Shown: positions 1 to 9,832, numbered from the stretch's first letter. The stretch: 46,824 nucleotides of DNA from Sphingomonadales bacterium (GCA_012032285.1 JAAURJ010000020.1:1-46824); one strand, 5' to 3'. The notes: generated by a model not told the origin, from the letters alone. Translations and numbers: made by a program.

Positions 1-213
1 GCGCGCCATCCATAGTATCGCTTCCACAAACAGCCGATTGTCCCGGGCCGTACGCCCAGGATCGCTCACCTTGCCCGGTAAATGAGGCGCAATCATCGCC
101 CAAAACGCTGTCACTCAGTTCCTGTCGATCCATCCATGCTGACCTCCATTCCAGCCAGCAGCTTGAATCACATAATCAGCTCAATGGGAATCCTGAATGT
201 CAACACGACCTAG
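1..213 (-). mobile_element. IS5-family insertion sequence, 5' end only, frameshifted transposase
   Basis: On the minus strand a reading frame from ATG at 131-133 starts MDRQELSDS. After a one-base shift it continues as [20 protein letters not shown] and runs off the window with [13 protein letters not shown]. This is the N-terminal pattern of IS5/IS427-group transposases. The shift lies in the AAAA run at 102-105: three As would give a continuous [18 protein letters not shown]. The IS terminus is probably near 209-213, where GGTCGTGTTGAC (minus) abuts CTAG, a plausible target site. Only about 210 bp are present, so the contig probably stops in the element because it is repeated in the genome. 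The family call rests on sequence pattern only. Confidence 0.75.
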
Positions 214-226
214 AATACTCTGACTG

Positions 227-266
227 AAAAGGCGCGTTCCTGTCATAAGGGACGCGCCTTTTTTTT
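227..266 (+). terminator. Rho-independent terminator beside the IS end
   Basis: AAGGCGCGTTCC and GGGACGCGCCTT form a GC-rich stem around TGTCATAA and are followed by eight Ts on the + strand. The run of As before the stem allows weaker termination on the minus strand, downstream of the lysine-rich gene. The + strand gene it once served is not in the window and was presumably separated from it by the IS. Confidence 0.75.
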
Positions 267-356
267 GGCGATTTTCTGGAGAAAAAGCTTGTTCGGGTTG
301 CCACGCTTCGGGCCGGTTAAGGCCAATCTTTGCTGCGAAGGGCAAACGGACGGCGA

Positions 357-1220
357 TCACTGCGCCCGTTTGTTCAACTCCGCCAATTTTTGCCGCAGCC
401 TGTGGTTTTCCGCCGCCAATCGGTTCAACTCGGCCACCATTTGCTTTGGCTTCAGTCTTTTTGGATTGGGCTGCTTTTTCGCCTTCGCCTGAAACAGCTG
501 GGCGACATTTTGCCGCAACCAATAGCCAAGTGAGGCAAACCAGCTATTGCCGTTATACACTTGCAAGGACGCACGGCGCGGAAGCGGCGCGGATATGTCC
601 AGATTATCTTGCCCTGGCTGTTCTTCTTTATCAACCATCCAAGGCGGGCTATCATCATGCCCATGGGATTTGATCGCAGAAATGCCTAGGTTGTTATGCG
701 AAGGCGTTGCGGTGCCTGTATGAACGCGCTCTTCCTGCACCGATGCGAGGGTAATAATCAGCGGTGCAGCACACAGTTTCTTGACCGCTGCTTTGCTTTT
801 GGCTGGGCATTGCGCAGCTTTGGCACTGACCGCCTTGCGCGGCGCCGGTTTGCGAGCGGTTTTTTTCGCAGATGTCTTTTTATCGGCTGGTTTTTGGATC
901 GCGGATTTTCGGGCAGCAGGCTTTTTGCTCTGCTTAGCCGTTTGCTTCTTAACCAATGCCTTTCCTGTGCCGGGTGTAGCCTTGCTTTTTGCGCTGGTTT
1001 TGCGCTTGCGCGGCTCTGCCTGTTCGATCAGCGCCAATGATCCCGCATCGTCCTTCGCCAATGGCATCGCGGATATATGCGCCCCGCTCGATGCTCTCAC
1101 ACGGTTTTTACCAGCAAATTTTTCGGGCAGATCCTTTACAGCCAGCCTGTTTTGCCGGCTGACAGCTTTTCCTTTTTGCGCCCCCCTGAAATGGGCATTG
1201 GAAATCATTATACGCGCCAT
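357..1220 (-). CDS. lysine/alanine-rich histone-H1-like protein with C-terminal coiled coil
   Basis: This 287-residue protein has no family I can name. Residues about 70-150 are a low-complexity Lys/Ala/Pro tract (repeats such as KKTSAKKTARKPAPRKA) like bacterial histone-H1-type proteins, which bind DNA or other polyanions. The last 35 residues, around QMVAELNRLAAENHRLRQKL, have leucine-zipper spacing and should form a short coiled coil. The middle (150-250) is polar and probably disordered. ATG 1220 is chosen because GGAGG lies seven bases upstream; a TTG just before it is possible. No signal peptide is seen, so the protein is probably cytoplasmic. It is a single-gene unit. A nucleoid-associated role is inference from composition only. 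Confidence 0.6.
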   Translation of the reverse strand: MARIMISNAHFRGAQKGKAVSRQNRLAVKDLPEKFAGKNRVRASSGAHISAMPLAKDDAGSLALIEQAEPRKRKTSAKSKATPGTGKALVKKQTAKQSKKPAARKSAIQKPADKKTSAKKTARKPAPRKAVSAKAAQCPAKSKAAVKKLCAAPLIITLASVQEERVHTGTATPSHNNLGISAIKSHGHDDSPPWMVDKEEQPGQDNLDISAPLPRRASLQVYNGNSWFASLGYWLRQNVAQLFQAKAKKQPNPKRLKPKQMVAELNRLAAENHRLRQKLAELNKRAQ

Positions 1221-1372
1221 CAACCATCCTCCCCCGAGACGTTGTTTTGGGTCGCATTCTGCCTATAAATTTGCACAAGCCGATTCGCCGTGCAAGCCCT
1301 GTTCGCTCCGGCATGGTTAATTTTACAATTTTAGGAAATATCCGTATTTATATCAGAATCTTAATGAGATCA

Positions 1373-1822
1373 TCAAAAGGCTTGTAAAATCTTTTCGCGC
1401 AAGCGAGCGGGTTCAGGCAGGTCCAAAATCTGATCGCGTAGCCGGGCGTTGAGCCGTTGGATGCGGAAATATAAATCCTCGCTCGCCCGAATAATCTCTT
1501 GTGCCTCTTCCGGGAAGCGTTCAGCCAGTATATCATCGCTGGCGGGGGCATAGCCCAGCTCGCGCGCTTCGCAGGCCACCTGCGCCTCGTCAATTTCACC
1601 GGCGCGATAGGCTTTCTGATTGAGAAGCCACGCGATGCTGTGCATCAACCGAGTTGTGACTTTTAACGATTCACAGGAAAAAGCCACCGCAATATCGGAT
1701 GGCATACCGCCTGCCACCGGGTCGCGGTCGAAATAGGAACGCGCCTCATCCGCCAGCACCATGGCTTCGGTATAGAGCGCATCGACCAGTTTCGATGTCA
1801 TTTCATATTGCGGCTTGTCCAT
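1373..1822 (-). CDS. DUF1465 / RcdA-like protein
   Basis: This 149-residue all-helical protein contains ALYTEAMVLADEARSYFD near the N-terminus and LTTRLMHSIAWLLNQ-like helices, the signature of the DUF1465 family. Caulobacter RcdA, an accessory factor for ClpXP degradation of the cell-cycle regulator CtrA, belongs to this family. The acidic C-terminal half (FPEEAQEIIRASEDLYFRIQRL) is typical. ATG 1822 is used; an in-frame TTG at 1852 would add ten residues, and neither start has a clear ribosome binding site. By homology it could be an adaptor in regulated proteolysis. That role is shown in Caulobacter but not for sphingomonad members. Confidence 0.75.
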   Translation of the reverse strand: MDKPQYEMTSKLVDALYTEAMVLADEARSYFDRDPVAGGMPSDIAVAFSCESLKVTTRLMHSIAWLLNQKAYRAGEIDEAQVACEARELGYAPASDDILAERFPEEAQEIIRASEDLYFRIQRLNARLRDQILDLPEPARLREKILQAF

Positions 1823-1942
1823 ATCGGACCATATGACAGTATCGCCGGGCAAATGTTAGCGCGTTTACCTTATTTCCACAGAAAAATTTTGCCTGTGCCG
1901 CTTTGAAACGGGTATTTGCCAGCTTATGAATATCATCACAAT

Positions 1943-2140
1943 TCAAGCGATGATGTCAGGGATAAGCTGATCCTCAAGCCTCCTGATCTGATCCTTCAAA
2001 ATCAGCTTTTTCTTTTTCAGCCGGGCAATTTGCATCTGATTGACTTGCGGCTGATCCTGCAAAACGGAAATGGCATCATCCAGATCGCGATGTTCGATCC
2101 GCAAAGATTCAAGCTGATGCTGGTAACCTTCATCATTCAT
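1943..2140 (-). CDS. YdcH-like DUF465 small protein
   Basis: This 65-residue helical protein contains LRIEHRDLDDAI and IARLKKKKLILKDQIRRLE. The family hallmark is an H-x-x-L-(D/E) helix followed by a lysine-rich LKKKKLxLKDxI helix, which forms an antiparallel hairpin. The ATG at 2140 is clear. Function is unknown across the family. A second member lies 150 bp away on the opposite strand (2292-2459), so the two are probably divergent paralogues. Confidence 0.8.
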   Translation of the reverse strand: MNDEGYQHQLESLRIEHRDLDDAISVLQDQPQVNQMQIARLKKKKLILKDQIRRLEDQLIPDIIA

Positions 2141-2291
2141 AGGATCGGATATATACTGTTGAGGGTTAACAAGTCACCGCCTAAATCGGGCGCGTGGAAG
2201 GAAGTTTCAAAATTTGGGGGAAGACATAAGGAAAATTTCATGATTTACTGCTGTTCTTAGCTCGTCGAGTCTCACAAAAAAGGAGAATGAG

Positions 2292-2459
2292 GTGAACAAT
2301 AGCCATATGTCCGCACTAAGGGTCAAGCACGCAGAATTAGAGGCAAAGCTTGAACGCGAAGAAAACCGGCCAGCCCCTGATGCCAAGGCAATATTGGACC
2401 TCAAGAAAAAGAAACTCCATTTGAAAGATGTGATGGCGCAGGAACTGGCGCATAATTAA
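2292..2459 (+). CDS. YdcH-like DUF465 small protein, 55 aa, GTG start
   Basis: The frame from GTG 2292 to TAA 2459 encodes 55 residues. They include LRVKHAELEAKLERE, a short PAPDAKAILDLKK linker and KKKLHLKDVMAQEL, the two-helix DUF465 pattern with its lysine-rich turn. AGGAG at 2280-2284 supports the GTG start. The protein lacks the longer N-terminus of its divergent neighbour at 1943-2140. Function is unknown. Confidence 0.8.
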   Translation: MNNSHMSALRVKHAELEAKLEREENRPAPDAKAILDLKKKKLHLKDVMAQELAHN

Positions 2460-2567
2460 TAGCAACGCCCGGCTTTTAGCATAGCATATAGCATAACGTA
2501 ATTTTCTCATATTTCTTGCTTACCGCACTCGCGTCGCGGATAGCGCTGTGCTAAACGCTTAACTTCT

Positions 2568-4832
2568 ATGGAAACTGCCTCCCGATCCGCACGCGAAATA
2601 TTGACCGGCCTGCACGACGTTATGGCCGCAAAGAGCAATGCACAGGCCAAGCTGAATCAGGTTGTCGAAATTATCGGCAGCGCTTTGGCGAGCGAGGTAT
2701 GCTCGATTTATCTGCTGCGTGATGGATCGCTGGAGCTGTTTGCGACGCGCGGATTGAATGAGGAAGCCGTCCATGTCACCCGCCTTGGCCTTGGTGAAGG
2801 ACTGGTTGGTACGATTGCGGATAATGTCGAAACACTTAATCTGGACGAAGCCGCTTCGCACCCCAATTTCCGCTATATGCCCGAAACCGGTGAGGAACGA
2901 TTCCACAGTTTTGCCGGTGTTCCTATAGTCCGCGCCGAACAAGCAGTCGGCGTGGTGTGCGTTCAGCACGTCGATCCGCGCCGTTATGAAGAGTTGGAGA
3001 TAGAGGCGCTGCAAACTGTGGCCATGGTGCTGGCCGAACTCATTGCCAATGCCGATTTGATTGATCCCGCCTCTGTCACCGGCGCCATCAGCAGCGGGAC
3101 AGTGGTTTTGAGCGGCCTACCGCTGGTCAAGGGAATGGCCGCGGGCACCGCGATTTTCCACAAACCCAATATCCGCATCGAGCATACAGTGGCAGAGGAT
3201 ATTGAGGCCGAGCGCCACCGCGTCTATTCCGCCTTTGACAAGATGCGTGAACAGATTGACCGCATGGCATCGCAAGCGGATTTTGCGGTTGGCGGCGAGC
3301 ATGAAGAGGTGCTCGAAACCTATAAAATGTTTGCTTATGATGAAGGCTGGTCACGCCGGATCAACGAAGCGATTGACAGCGGCCTGACAGCCGAAGCTGC
3401 GATTGAACGGGTGCAGCAACGTACCCGAATGCGGATGCGGCAAATTGATGATCCGCTGCTCGCCGACCGGATGCACGATCTGGAGGATCTGGCCAACCGG
3501 TTGCTGCGCATTGTTTCGGGACAAATGACCACCGCAGCACAAATGGGGTTGAAGCAGGACAGTATTCTAATTGCTCGCAATTTGGGCCCGGCAGAGCTTT
3601 TGGAATATGATAAAAGACGGCTGCGCGGCGTGATATTAGAGGAAGGTTCCCTGACCGCCCATGTCACCATCGTCGCGCGGGCCATGGGCATTCCTGTTTT
3701 GGGCCGAGTTTCGGGCGTACGTCACCAAATTGGCGAGGGCGATATGCTGCTGCTCAATGCCGATGAAAAAACCGTCATTGTTCGGCCCAGAGACCCGGCG
3801 ATCGAAGCGTTTCAGGGTGAGCTTGCCGATCAGCAGAAAAAACGTGCCCGTTATGCCGCGATGCGCGATGAGGAACCGCTTACCATCAATGGCGAGCGGA
3901 TTACGTTGATGATCAACGCAGGACTGCGTGATGATGTTGCATCCATCGCCCTGACCGGGGCCGACGGCATCGGCCTGTTCCGCACCGAATTTCAGTTCCT
4001 GATTTCAGCCACCCTGCCGCAGCGCGAAAAGCAACAGCGTTTTTACCGGGAGGTAATGGACGCGGCGGGCAATAAACCTGTTATTTTCCGCACCATTGAT
4101 GTCGGCGGAGACAAGGCGCTGCCCTATATCCGTGCGGGTCAGATTGATGAGGAAAACCCGGCACTGGGCTGGCGTGCGGTGCGCCTATCGCTCGACAATG
4201 AAGGGTTGATGAAGGCACAGGCGCGGGCGTTATTGGAGGCTGCGGCAGGGCGGACATTGAATGTGATGTTCCCGATGCTCGCCGAACCTTGGGAGTTTGA
4301 TGCGTGCAAGGCGATATTCGATGCTCAGCTTGCCTTTTTAACCAAACAAAAAAAACCGCTGCCCAATAAAATCCGCTTTGGAGCGATGCTGGAGGTTCCG
4401 GCGCTGGCAGACTCGCTTGATCTGTTGCTGCCGAAAATTGATTTCCTGTCGATCGGCACCAATGATCTGACGCAGTTTCTGTTCGCCGCCGACCGCGCCG
4501 ATCCCCGGCTTGCCGAACGCTATGACTGGTTAAGTCCGGCCATATTGCGTTTTATCCGCCGCGTGGTGAAGGCGAATGAGGGCTATGATGTCGATATCGC
4601 GGTCTGCGGTGAGATGGGCGGACGGCCGCTGGAGGCAATGGCCCTGATCGGCATTGGCATCAAGCGGCTGTCGATCACCCCTGCCGGTATCGGCCCGATC
4701 AAGGCAATGGTCCGCTCGCTTAACAGCGAGGTATTGACCGCAAAAATGGAAGAGCTTCTTGCCAATCCGCAAGGTAATTTGCGCGAGGCATTAACCCATT
4801 GGGCGGCGCAGCAGGGCGTTGAAATCGGATAG
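2568..4832 (+). CDS. ptsP: PEP-protein phosphotransferase PtsP (enzyme I-Ntr)
   Basis: Enzyme I of the nitrogen-related PTS moves phosphate from phosphoenolpyruvate to the HPr-like protein NPr. Its 754 residues match the family. A GAF sensor domain occupies about 1-165, the PEP-utilising N-terminal helical domain about 175-295, and the swivelling domain carries the phosphorylated His365 in GSLTAHVTIVARAMGIP. The C-terminal PEP-binding barrel follows, with MINAGLRDDV, RTEFQFL, FRTIDVGGDK and the catalytic Cys680 in VCGEMGGRP. The GAF domain usually responds to glutamine or 2-oxoglutarate. It is cytoplasmic and appears to be its own unit; NPr and EIIA-Ntr genes are not in the window. The motif around the active His differs slightly from the canonical GGxTSH form. 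Confidence 0.95.
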   Translation: METASRSAREILTGLHDVMAAKSNAQAKLNQVVEIIGSALASEVCSIYLLRDGSLELFATRGLNEEAVHVTRLGLGEGLVGTIADNVETLNLDEAASHPNFRYMPETGEERFHSFAGVPIVRAEQAVGVVCVQHVDPRRYEELEIEALQTVAMVLAELIANADLIDPASVTGAISSGTVVLSGLPLVKGMAAGTAIFHKPNIRIEHTVAEDIEAERHRVYSAFDKMREQIDRMASQADFAVGGEHEEVLETYKMFAYDEGWSRRINEAIDSGLTAEAAIERVQQRTRMRMRQIDDPLLADRMHDLEDLANRLLRIVSGQMTTAAQMGLKQDSILIARNLGPAELLEYDKRRLRGVILEEGSLTAHVTIVARAMGIPVLGRVSGVRHQIGEGDMLLLNADEKTVIVRPRDPAIEAFQGELADQQKKRARYAAMRDEEPLTINGERITLMINAGLRDDVASIALTGADGIGLFRTEFQFLISATLPQREKQQRFYREVMDAAGNKPVIFRTIDVGGDKALPYIRAGQIDEENPALGWRAVRLSLDNEGLMKAQARALLEAAAGRTLNVMFPMLAEPWEFDACKAIFDAQLAFLTKQKKPLPNKIRFGAMLEVPALADSLDLLLPKIDFLSIGTNDLTQFLFAADRADPRLAERYDWLSPAILRFIRRVVKANEGYDVDIAVCGEMGGRPLEAMALIGIGIKRLSITPAGIGPIKAMVRSLNSEVLTAKMEELLANPQGNLREALTHWAAQQGVEIG

Positions 4833-4948
4833 CAGCGATTACCAGCTTGCCTTGCCGCCTGAAAAGCCCGGCAATCCGCGCTATTCGGCATTGACTTTCC
4901 ACCAGCGAATGCCATTGTTGCGTTAACGCCCGCAAGAGGCGAAAAGCA

Positions 4949-5797
4949 TTGGGTCGGAGAGATATTTTGGAAGAAGAAGCGCCAGCAAATGAAGAGTTCA
5001 CATTCCACACCGTGGGCGAACAGCTCAAGGCGGAAAGGGAACGGCGTGAATGGACATTGGAAACCGTGGCGGAAAAAACCCGCATTCCTATGCGGCATTT
5101 GGAATCCATTGAAAAATCACAATTTTCTAAAATGCCTGGTAGCACTTATACCATCGGGTTTGCCCGTTCCTATGCCAAGGCGATGGAATTGGACGATGCC
5201 AAGCTAATCGTGCAACTCCGCGGTGAGATGAGCGATGCGGGCGTTGCCGGTCACCATATCCCCTCGCAGGATTATGAACCCGCCGATCCGAGCAGCGTGC
5301 CGTCCAAAATGCTGGCCTGGACCGCCGCGATCATTGCCATATTGATGATTAGCGGATTTTTTATCTGGCGCAATTCCATCAGCAGCGATCCGGTTATAGA
5401 AGCGCCCGTTAGCCCACCGGTCACCGAAGCTGGAACCGCAGCACAAAATCCTGCTGCCACCCCCGCCGCGCCAAATACGGGTGGTCAGGTCGTGATTACT
5501 GCGACCGATGCCGTATGGCTGAAAATTTATGATGCCGACAATAAACGGCTTTTTGAGGCGGAAATGAAAGCAGGGCAAAGCTATAATGTGCCCGCCGACG
5601 CCAATGGGCCGATGATCGTGACGGGGCGCCCCGATATGCTGAAAATCACCGTCGGCGGGACAGAAATTCCGCCGCTGGGTGATGGTTCGCAGACCATTGC
5701 CGATGTCGGTGTTAGCGCCGCAGCGCTTGCCGCACGGGCGCAGGAGCAGCAATCAGCAGGCGGCCCCGCCGCCCCGCCGCCGTCCGGCGGGCAATAG
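4949..5797 (+). CDS. RodZ-like helix-turn-helix membrane protein
   Basis: The N-terminal cytoplasmic HTH domain of the Cro/RodZ type (about 20-90, TVGEQLKAERERREWTLETV and IPMRHLESIEKSQF) is followed by an acidic linker. A single membrane helix lies at about 121-140 (MLAWTAAIIAILMISGFFIW). After a Pro/Ala-rich linker comes a periplasmic DUF4115 beta domain (about 178-255, VWLKIYDADNKRLFEAEM). This order is that of RodZ, which links MreB to the cell-wall elongation machinery. Both plausible starts are TTG, at 4949 or 4967. The second has GGAGAG five bases upstream and may be the true one. A -35-like TTGACT lies upstream near 4893. Confidence 0.85.
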   Translation: MGRRDILEEEAPANEEFTFHTVGEQLKAERERREWTLETVAEKTRIPMRHLESIEKSQFSKMPGSTYTIGFARSYAKAMELDDAKLIVQLRGEMSDAGVAGHHIPSQDYEPADPSSVPSKMLAWTAAIIAILMISGFFIWRNSISSDPVIEAPVSPPVTEAGTAAQNPAATPAAPNTGGQVVITATDAVWLKIYDADNKRLFEAEMKAGQSYNVPADANGPMIVTGRPDMLKITVGGTEIPPLGDGSQTIADVGVSAAALAARAQEQQSAGGPAAPPPSGGQ

Positions 5798-5875
5798 CAA
5801 TTGTCAGGGGGCTTTATGGAATTGCGCAAGCTGTTTATAGCATATGATGATAATTCCCATATTGGAAGGAAGAGC

Positions 5876-6805
5876 ATGAAGTTTCGGTTGGCCCTTTTTT
5901 GCGCAGCGGCAACGCTATTTGCTGGAAGTCACGCGGCACTGGCGCAGGACGCCAATGTAGAAGGCCGCGTCAAAAAGCTGGAAAAAGAAATGCAGGCCGT
6001 GCAGCGGCAGGTATTCCCCAATGGCGCAGGCAAATTTTTTGAACCCGAAATCAAGCCAGAAACCGGGCCAGAAACCACAAGCAGCAGCGCGTCGTCAGCC
6101 GTCAGCGACCTGATCATCCGCGTCGACGCGCTGGAGGCGCAGCTGGCGACTTTGACCGGACAGGTGGAGAGGCAGAATAACAATTACCGGTTAATGGACG
6201 AAAGGCTGAAAGCGCTGGAAGCCGAATTGAAACGGCAAAAAGATGCTGCTGCCGCCGATGTAAATGCGGCGGCCGCCCCGACTGTGACGCCGCCTGCCCC
6301 GGCAGCTATCAAAACGCCTGCCGCTGCCACAAACAGCACCGCTCCCAAAAACACAACTGTTGCCAACACCGCGCGAATGCAAGCGGTTGCCGCCATTGAA
6401 AAACCGGTCACCGGCGATGGGTTTGAAGACGGCTATAATTATGGTTACCGGTTATGGGATGCGAAATTCTATCCCGAAGCGCAGGTGCAGCTTGCCGATA
6501 CGGTGAAGAAATATCCGAAACATCCCCGTGCCAGCTTTGCCCGCAACCTGCTTGGCCGGGCGTGGCTGGATGACAAAAAACCCGCCAGTGCGGTCAAAAT
6601 CCTCTATGATAATTATAAGGATGATCCGCGCGGCGAACGGGCACCCGACAGCCTATATTTCCTTGGGATGGCTCTTATCGATTTGAATAAGGCGGCGGAG
6701 GCCTGCGAGGCGTTCGGGCAATTGGCGGAGGCCTATCCCGACATAGCATCGGGCCGCCTGTCCGACCGGCTGTCTTCGGGCCGCGCCCGCGCAAAGTGCA
6801 AATAA
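5876..6805 (+). CDS. cpoB: CpoB/YbgF, Tol-Pal system periplasmic protein
   Basis: Translation from ATG 5876 (AAGGAAG just upstream) gives a signal peptide, MKFRLALFCAAATLFAGSHA, cut after ALA. A coiled coil (EGRVKKLEKEMQAVQRQVF and DALEAQLATLTGQVERQ) and a Pro/Ala-rich linker follow. The C-terminal TPR domain (YNYGYRLWDAKFYPEAQVQLADTV onward) is the YbgF/CpoB module. The protein coordinates Tol-Pal outer-membrane constriction with peptidoglycan synthesis by PBP1B. An in-frame upstream start at 5801 is rejected because it would bury the signal peptide. tolB and pal, the usual partners, are not here. The order cpoB-tilS-ftsH is conserved in alphaproteobacteria. Confidence 0.93.
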   Translation: MKFRLALFCAAATLFAGSHAALAQDANVEGRVKKLEKEMQAVQRQVFPNGAGKFFEPEIKPETGPETTSSSASSAVSDLIIRVDALEAQLATLTGQVERQNNNYRLMDERLKALEAELKRQKDAAAADVNAAAAPTVTPPAPAAIKTPAAATNSTAPKNTTVANTARMQAVAAIEKPVTGDGFEDGYNYGYRLWDAKFYPEAQVQLADTVKKYPKHPRASFARNLLGRAWLDDKKPASAVKILYDNYKDDPRGERAPDSLYFLGMALIDLNKAAEACEAFGQLAEAYPDIASGRLSDRLSSGRARAKCK

Positions 6806-6811
6806 TCCAGT

Positions 6812-7765
6812 GTGAACGCACATTATCAACGCCGCTTCAAGCTCCACGTTGAAAGCATCATTGGCCAGCCCATAATCCAATGGGACGGCCGACTGGGTCT
6901 TGCCGTGTCGGGCGGGCCAGATAGCCTAGCAATGATGCTGCTGGCGCAGGCGGTGATGCCGGGTAAAATTGCCGTCGCTACCGTCAACCATGGTCTGCGT
7001 AGAGAAGCAGAAGCAGAAACCCGCTATGTCGCGGAGCTTTGTGAAGAGCGGGGCATTGACTGTGCTATCCTGACCCCTGAAACACCGATTACCGGCAATA
7101 TCCAATCGGCGGCGCGGGCTGCCCGCTACGGCCTGCTCCATGGCTGGGCGGAACAGAGCGGGTGCGATAAGATCGCCACCGCCCACCATGCCGATGATCA
7201 GCTTGAAACCATATTGATGCGGCTGGCGCGGGGCAGCGGTGTCGATGGGCTGTCGGGGGTGCGGCCGCAAAATGGTGCGATTATCCGGCCCTTGCTTGGT
7301 TTTACAAAGGCGGAGCTTGTTTCCATATGCGAAGATGCAGGCCTTGCCAGCATTTCCGATCCCAGCAACGACAATGCCGATTTCGATCGTGTGCGTATCC
7401 GCCAATGGCTGGCGGCGACGGATCATCCGCTTTCTGCATTGTCCGCAGCTATTAGCGCATCTGCTCTGGCCGAAGCGTCCGATGCTCTGGACTGGAGCGC
7501 CCGGCGGCTTGCCCCTTTGCATATCCGCGCGGACGGGACGGATATCTGCTTTGATCCTGCTAATTTGCCGCCGGAATTGCTGCGCCGGTTGCTGCTGATG
7601 GCGCTGCGCCATATCATTCCCGATTATCGGCCAAGGGGGCCGTCGTTGACTCGCCTGATCGATAGCTTACAACGAGGCGAAACGGCGATGATCGGTGATA
7701 TTCTATGTATACCGGGTGACATTTGGCGTTTGCGCTCCGCTCCGCCGCGCAGCAAGCAGAAATAA
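6812..7765 (+). CDS. tilS: tRNA(Ile)-lysidine synthase TilS
   Basis: TilS uses ATP to attach lysine to C34 of the CAU-anticodon tRNA-Ile, making lysidine so that the tRNA reads AUA. The PP-loop SGGPDS is at residues 33-38. TVNHGLR and the ATAHHADDQLETILMRLARGSGVDGLSG segment are signature N-type ATP pyrophosphatase motifs. At 317 residues it is the short form without the full C-terminal domains of E. coli TilS, as is common in alphaproteobacteria. The start is GTG 6812, six bases after the cpoB stop, so the two are probably co-transcribed. The gene is essential wherever AUA is read by this tRNA. Confidence 0.93.
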   Translation: MNAHYQRRFKLHVESIIGQPIIQWDGRLGLAVSGGPDSLAMMLLAQAVMPGKIAVATVNHGLRREAEAETRYVAELCEERGIDCAILTPETPITGNIQSAARAARYGLLHGWAEQSGCDKIATAHHADDQLETILMRLARGSGVDGLSGVRPQNGAIIRPLLGFTKAELVSICEDAGLASISDPSNDNADFDRVRIRQWLAATDHPLSALSAAISASALAEASDALDWSARRLAPLHIRADGTDICFDPANLPPELLRRLLLMALRHIIPDYRPRGPSLTRLIDSLQRGETAMIGDILCIPGDIWRLRSAPPRSKQK

Positions 7766-7846
7766 TTCACCTGTTATATTGCCATTCACCTATTCTATCC
7801 TACATAATAGGATGAGAAAAAGCAGTTTAGCGGCAAGGTTAAAGCT

Positions 7847-9793
7847 ATGAATGACGAACAAGAACCACAAGGCCAAAATCCTTTGGTGAAAAATATGGCG
7901 ATTTGGGCGGCGGTGATTTTCGCCTTCCTGATCATCGCGTCGATTTTCAGCGGCGGTGCCAATGATGCCGCAAAGGGGATAAGCTATTCTAACTTCCGTG
8001 AAAAAGTAGCATCGGGGCAGGTGCAATCGGTGGCGATTGCGCCCGATAAAATTACTGGCAAGTTAAAGGATAACGAAACATTTTCCACCGTTCCGGTGGC
8101 CAGCGACACATCGCTTTACCAGCTTTTGGAAGAACAGGGCGTTGATGTCCAAGGCAAGCAGATTGAACAGCCCAGTATGTGGCTGATCTTTCTCTATCAG
8201 GCGCTGCCCTTCCTCTTGATCCTTGGCATTGCTTTTTTCGTGCTGCGCCAGATGCAGAAAGGCAGCGGTTCGGGCGCGATGGGTTTTGGTAAGTCGAAGG
8301 CTAAATTGCTGACCGAAAAACATGGTAAGGTGACATTTGAAGATGTTGCCGGCATTGACGAAGCGCGCGAAGAGTTGCAGGAAATTGTCGAATTTTTGAA
8401 AGATCCCGGCAAATTTTCGCGGTTGGGCGGAAAAATCCCCAAAGGCGCATTGCTTGTGGGTTCGCCCGGCACCGGTAAAACACTTCTGGCCCGCGCGATT
8501 GCAGGCGAAGCGGGCGTACCGTTTTTCTCCATTTCCGGATCTGATTTTGTGGAAATGTTTGTCGGCGTCGGCGCAAGCCGTGTCCGCGATATGTTCGAAC
8601 AGGCGAAGAAAAATGCACCTTGTATTGTCTTCATCGACGAAATCGACGCGGTGGGCCGCAGCCGCGGTGCAGGGCTTGGCAACCAAAATGACGAGCGCGA
8701 ACAGACGCTGAACCAGTTGCTCGTCGAAATGGACGGTTTTGAGGCAAATGAAGGCATTATCATCGTTGCGGCCACCAACCGCCCCGATGTTCTTGACCCC
8801 GCATTGCTGCGCCCTGGCCGGTTCGACCGTCAGGTTACCGTACCGCTACCCGATATTAAGGGCCGCAAGCTGATCTTGGACGTGCATATGAAAAAAGTGC
8901 CGCTCGCCCCCGATGTCGATCCCAATATCATCGCGCGGGGCACGCCCGGTTTTTCGGGTGCGGAGCTTGCCAATCTGGTCAATGAAGCCGCTTTGCTTGC
9001 CGCCCGCCGTGCCAAAAGGCTGGTTGCGATGAGCGAGTTTGAAGAGGCCAAGGACAAGGTGATGATGGGCACCGAACGCAAATCCATGGTAATGAGCGAG
9101 GATGAAAAGCGTATGACCGCGTTCCACGAAGCGGGGCACGCCATTGTCGGCTTTTTTGAACCCGCCTCCGATCCGATTCATAAAGCGACGATCATTCCGC
9201 GTGGCCGGGCGCTGGGCATGGTGATGCAGCTACCCGAATCCGACCGGACGTCGATGCACAGGGATCAAATGCACGCGCATATTTCGGTATGGATGGCGGG
9301 GCAGATTGCCGAAAAAATCACCTTTGGCGAAGAACGGGTCTCTGCCGGAGCATCGAGCGATATTCAAGGTGCCACCAGCATGGCGACCGCGATGGTAACC
9401 CAATGGGGACTGTCCGATCTGGGTCCGGTTCAATATGAATATCAATCGCAAAATTATCTGGGTCAGACAGGAGCGCAGCGCCGTCCGATGGCGAACCAAA
9501 CCGCCCTCGCCATTGACGAAGAAATCCGCAAGATATTGGACCGCGGCTATAAACGCGCCGAATCCTTGTTGAAAAAGCATAAGAAGGAATTCAACCTCGT
9601 TGCCAATGCGCTGTTGGAATATGAGACGCTGACTGGTGATGAAATCCGTCAGCTGATTGAAACCGGTAAAATTGATCGTGATGATGATGATAAAGCAAAG
9701 CCGCTTCCGGTGACCCAAGCCGGATCGGCTATCCCCAAAACCGGCCGCCGTAAAGGCAGCAGCATTGGCGGCGCATCACCACAAGGTGCATAA
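7847..9793 (+). CDS. ftsH: ATP-dependent zinc metalloprotease FtsH
   Basis: This membrane-anchored AAA protease degrades misassembled membrane proteins and regulators such as RpoH and LpxC. Two membrane helices (about 15-35 and 108-132) flank a periplasmic domain. The AAA module has Walker A GSPGTGKT near residue 205, Walker [12 protein letters not shown] and the second region of homology [18 protein letters not shown]. The zinc site HEAGH is at residues 427-431. It is 648 residues, as expected. The Lys/Glu-rich C-terminal tail is typical. Eighty bases separate it from tilS, leaving room for its own promoter. A 14-bp stem follows the stop. Confidence 0.97.
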   Translation: MNDEQEPQGQNPLVKNMAIWAAVIFAFLIIASIFSGGANDAAKGISYSNFREKVASGQVQSVAIAPDKITGKLKDNETFSTVPVASDTSLYQLLEEQGVDVQGKQIEQPSMWLIFLYQALPFLLILGIAFFVLRQMQKGSGSGAMGFGKSKAKLLTEKHGKVTFEDVAGIDEAREELQEIVEFLKDPGKFSRLGGKIPKGALLVGSPGTGKTLLARAIAGEAGVPFFSISGSDFVEMFVGVGASRVRDMFEQAKKNAPCIVFIDEIDAVGRSRGAGLGNQNDEREQTLNQLLVEMDGFEANEGIIIVAATNRPDVLDPALLRPGRFDRQVTVPLPDIKGRKLILDVHMKKVPLAPDVDPNIIARGTPGFSGAELANLVNEAALLAARRAKRLVAMSEFEEAKDKVMMGTERKSMVMSEDEKRMTAFHEAGHAIVGFFEPASDPIHKATIIPRGRALGMVMQLPESDRTSMHRDQMHAHISVWMAGQIAEKITFGEERVSAGASSDIQGATSMATAMVTQWGLSDLGPVQYEYQSQNYLGQTGAQRRPMANQTALAIDEEIRKILDRGYKRAESLLKKHKKEFNLVANALLEYETLTGDEIRQLIETGKIDRDDDDKAKPLPVTQAGSAIPKTGRRKGSSIGGASPQGA

Positions 9794-9798
9794 TTGTT

Positions 9799-9832
9799 CC
9801 GGGCCGTGTCGATATTTTTCGATATGGCCCGG
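9799..9832 (+). terminator. 14-bp hairpin after ftsH without U tract
   Basis: CCGGGCCGTGTCGA (9799-9812) pairs with TCGATATGGCCCGG (9819-9832) around the loop TATTTT, allowing two G-U pairs. No run of Ts follows. It may be a weak or factor-dependent terminator, or a 3'-end stabilising stem of the ftsH transcript. Confidence 0.55.
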
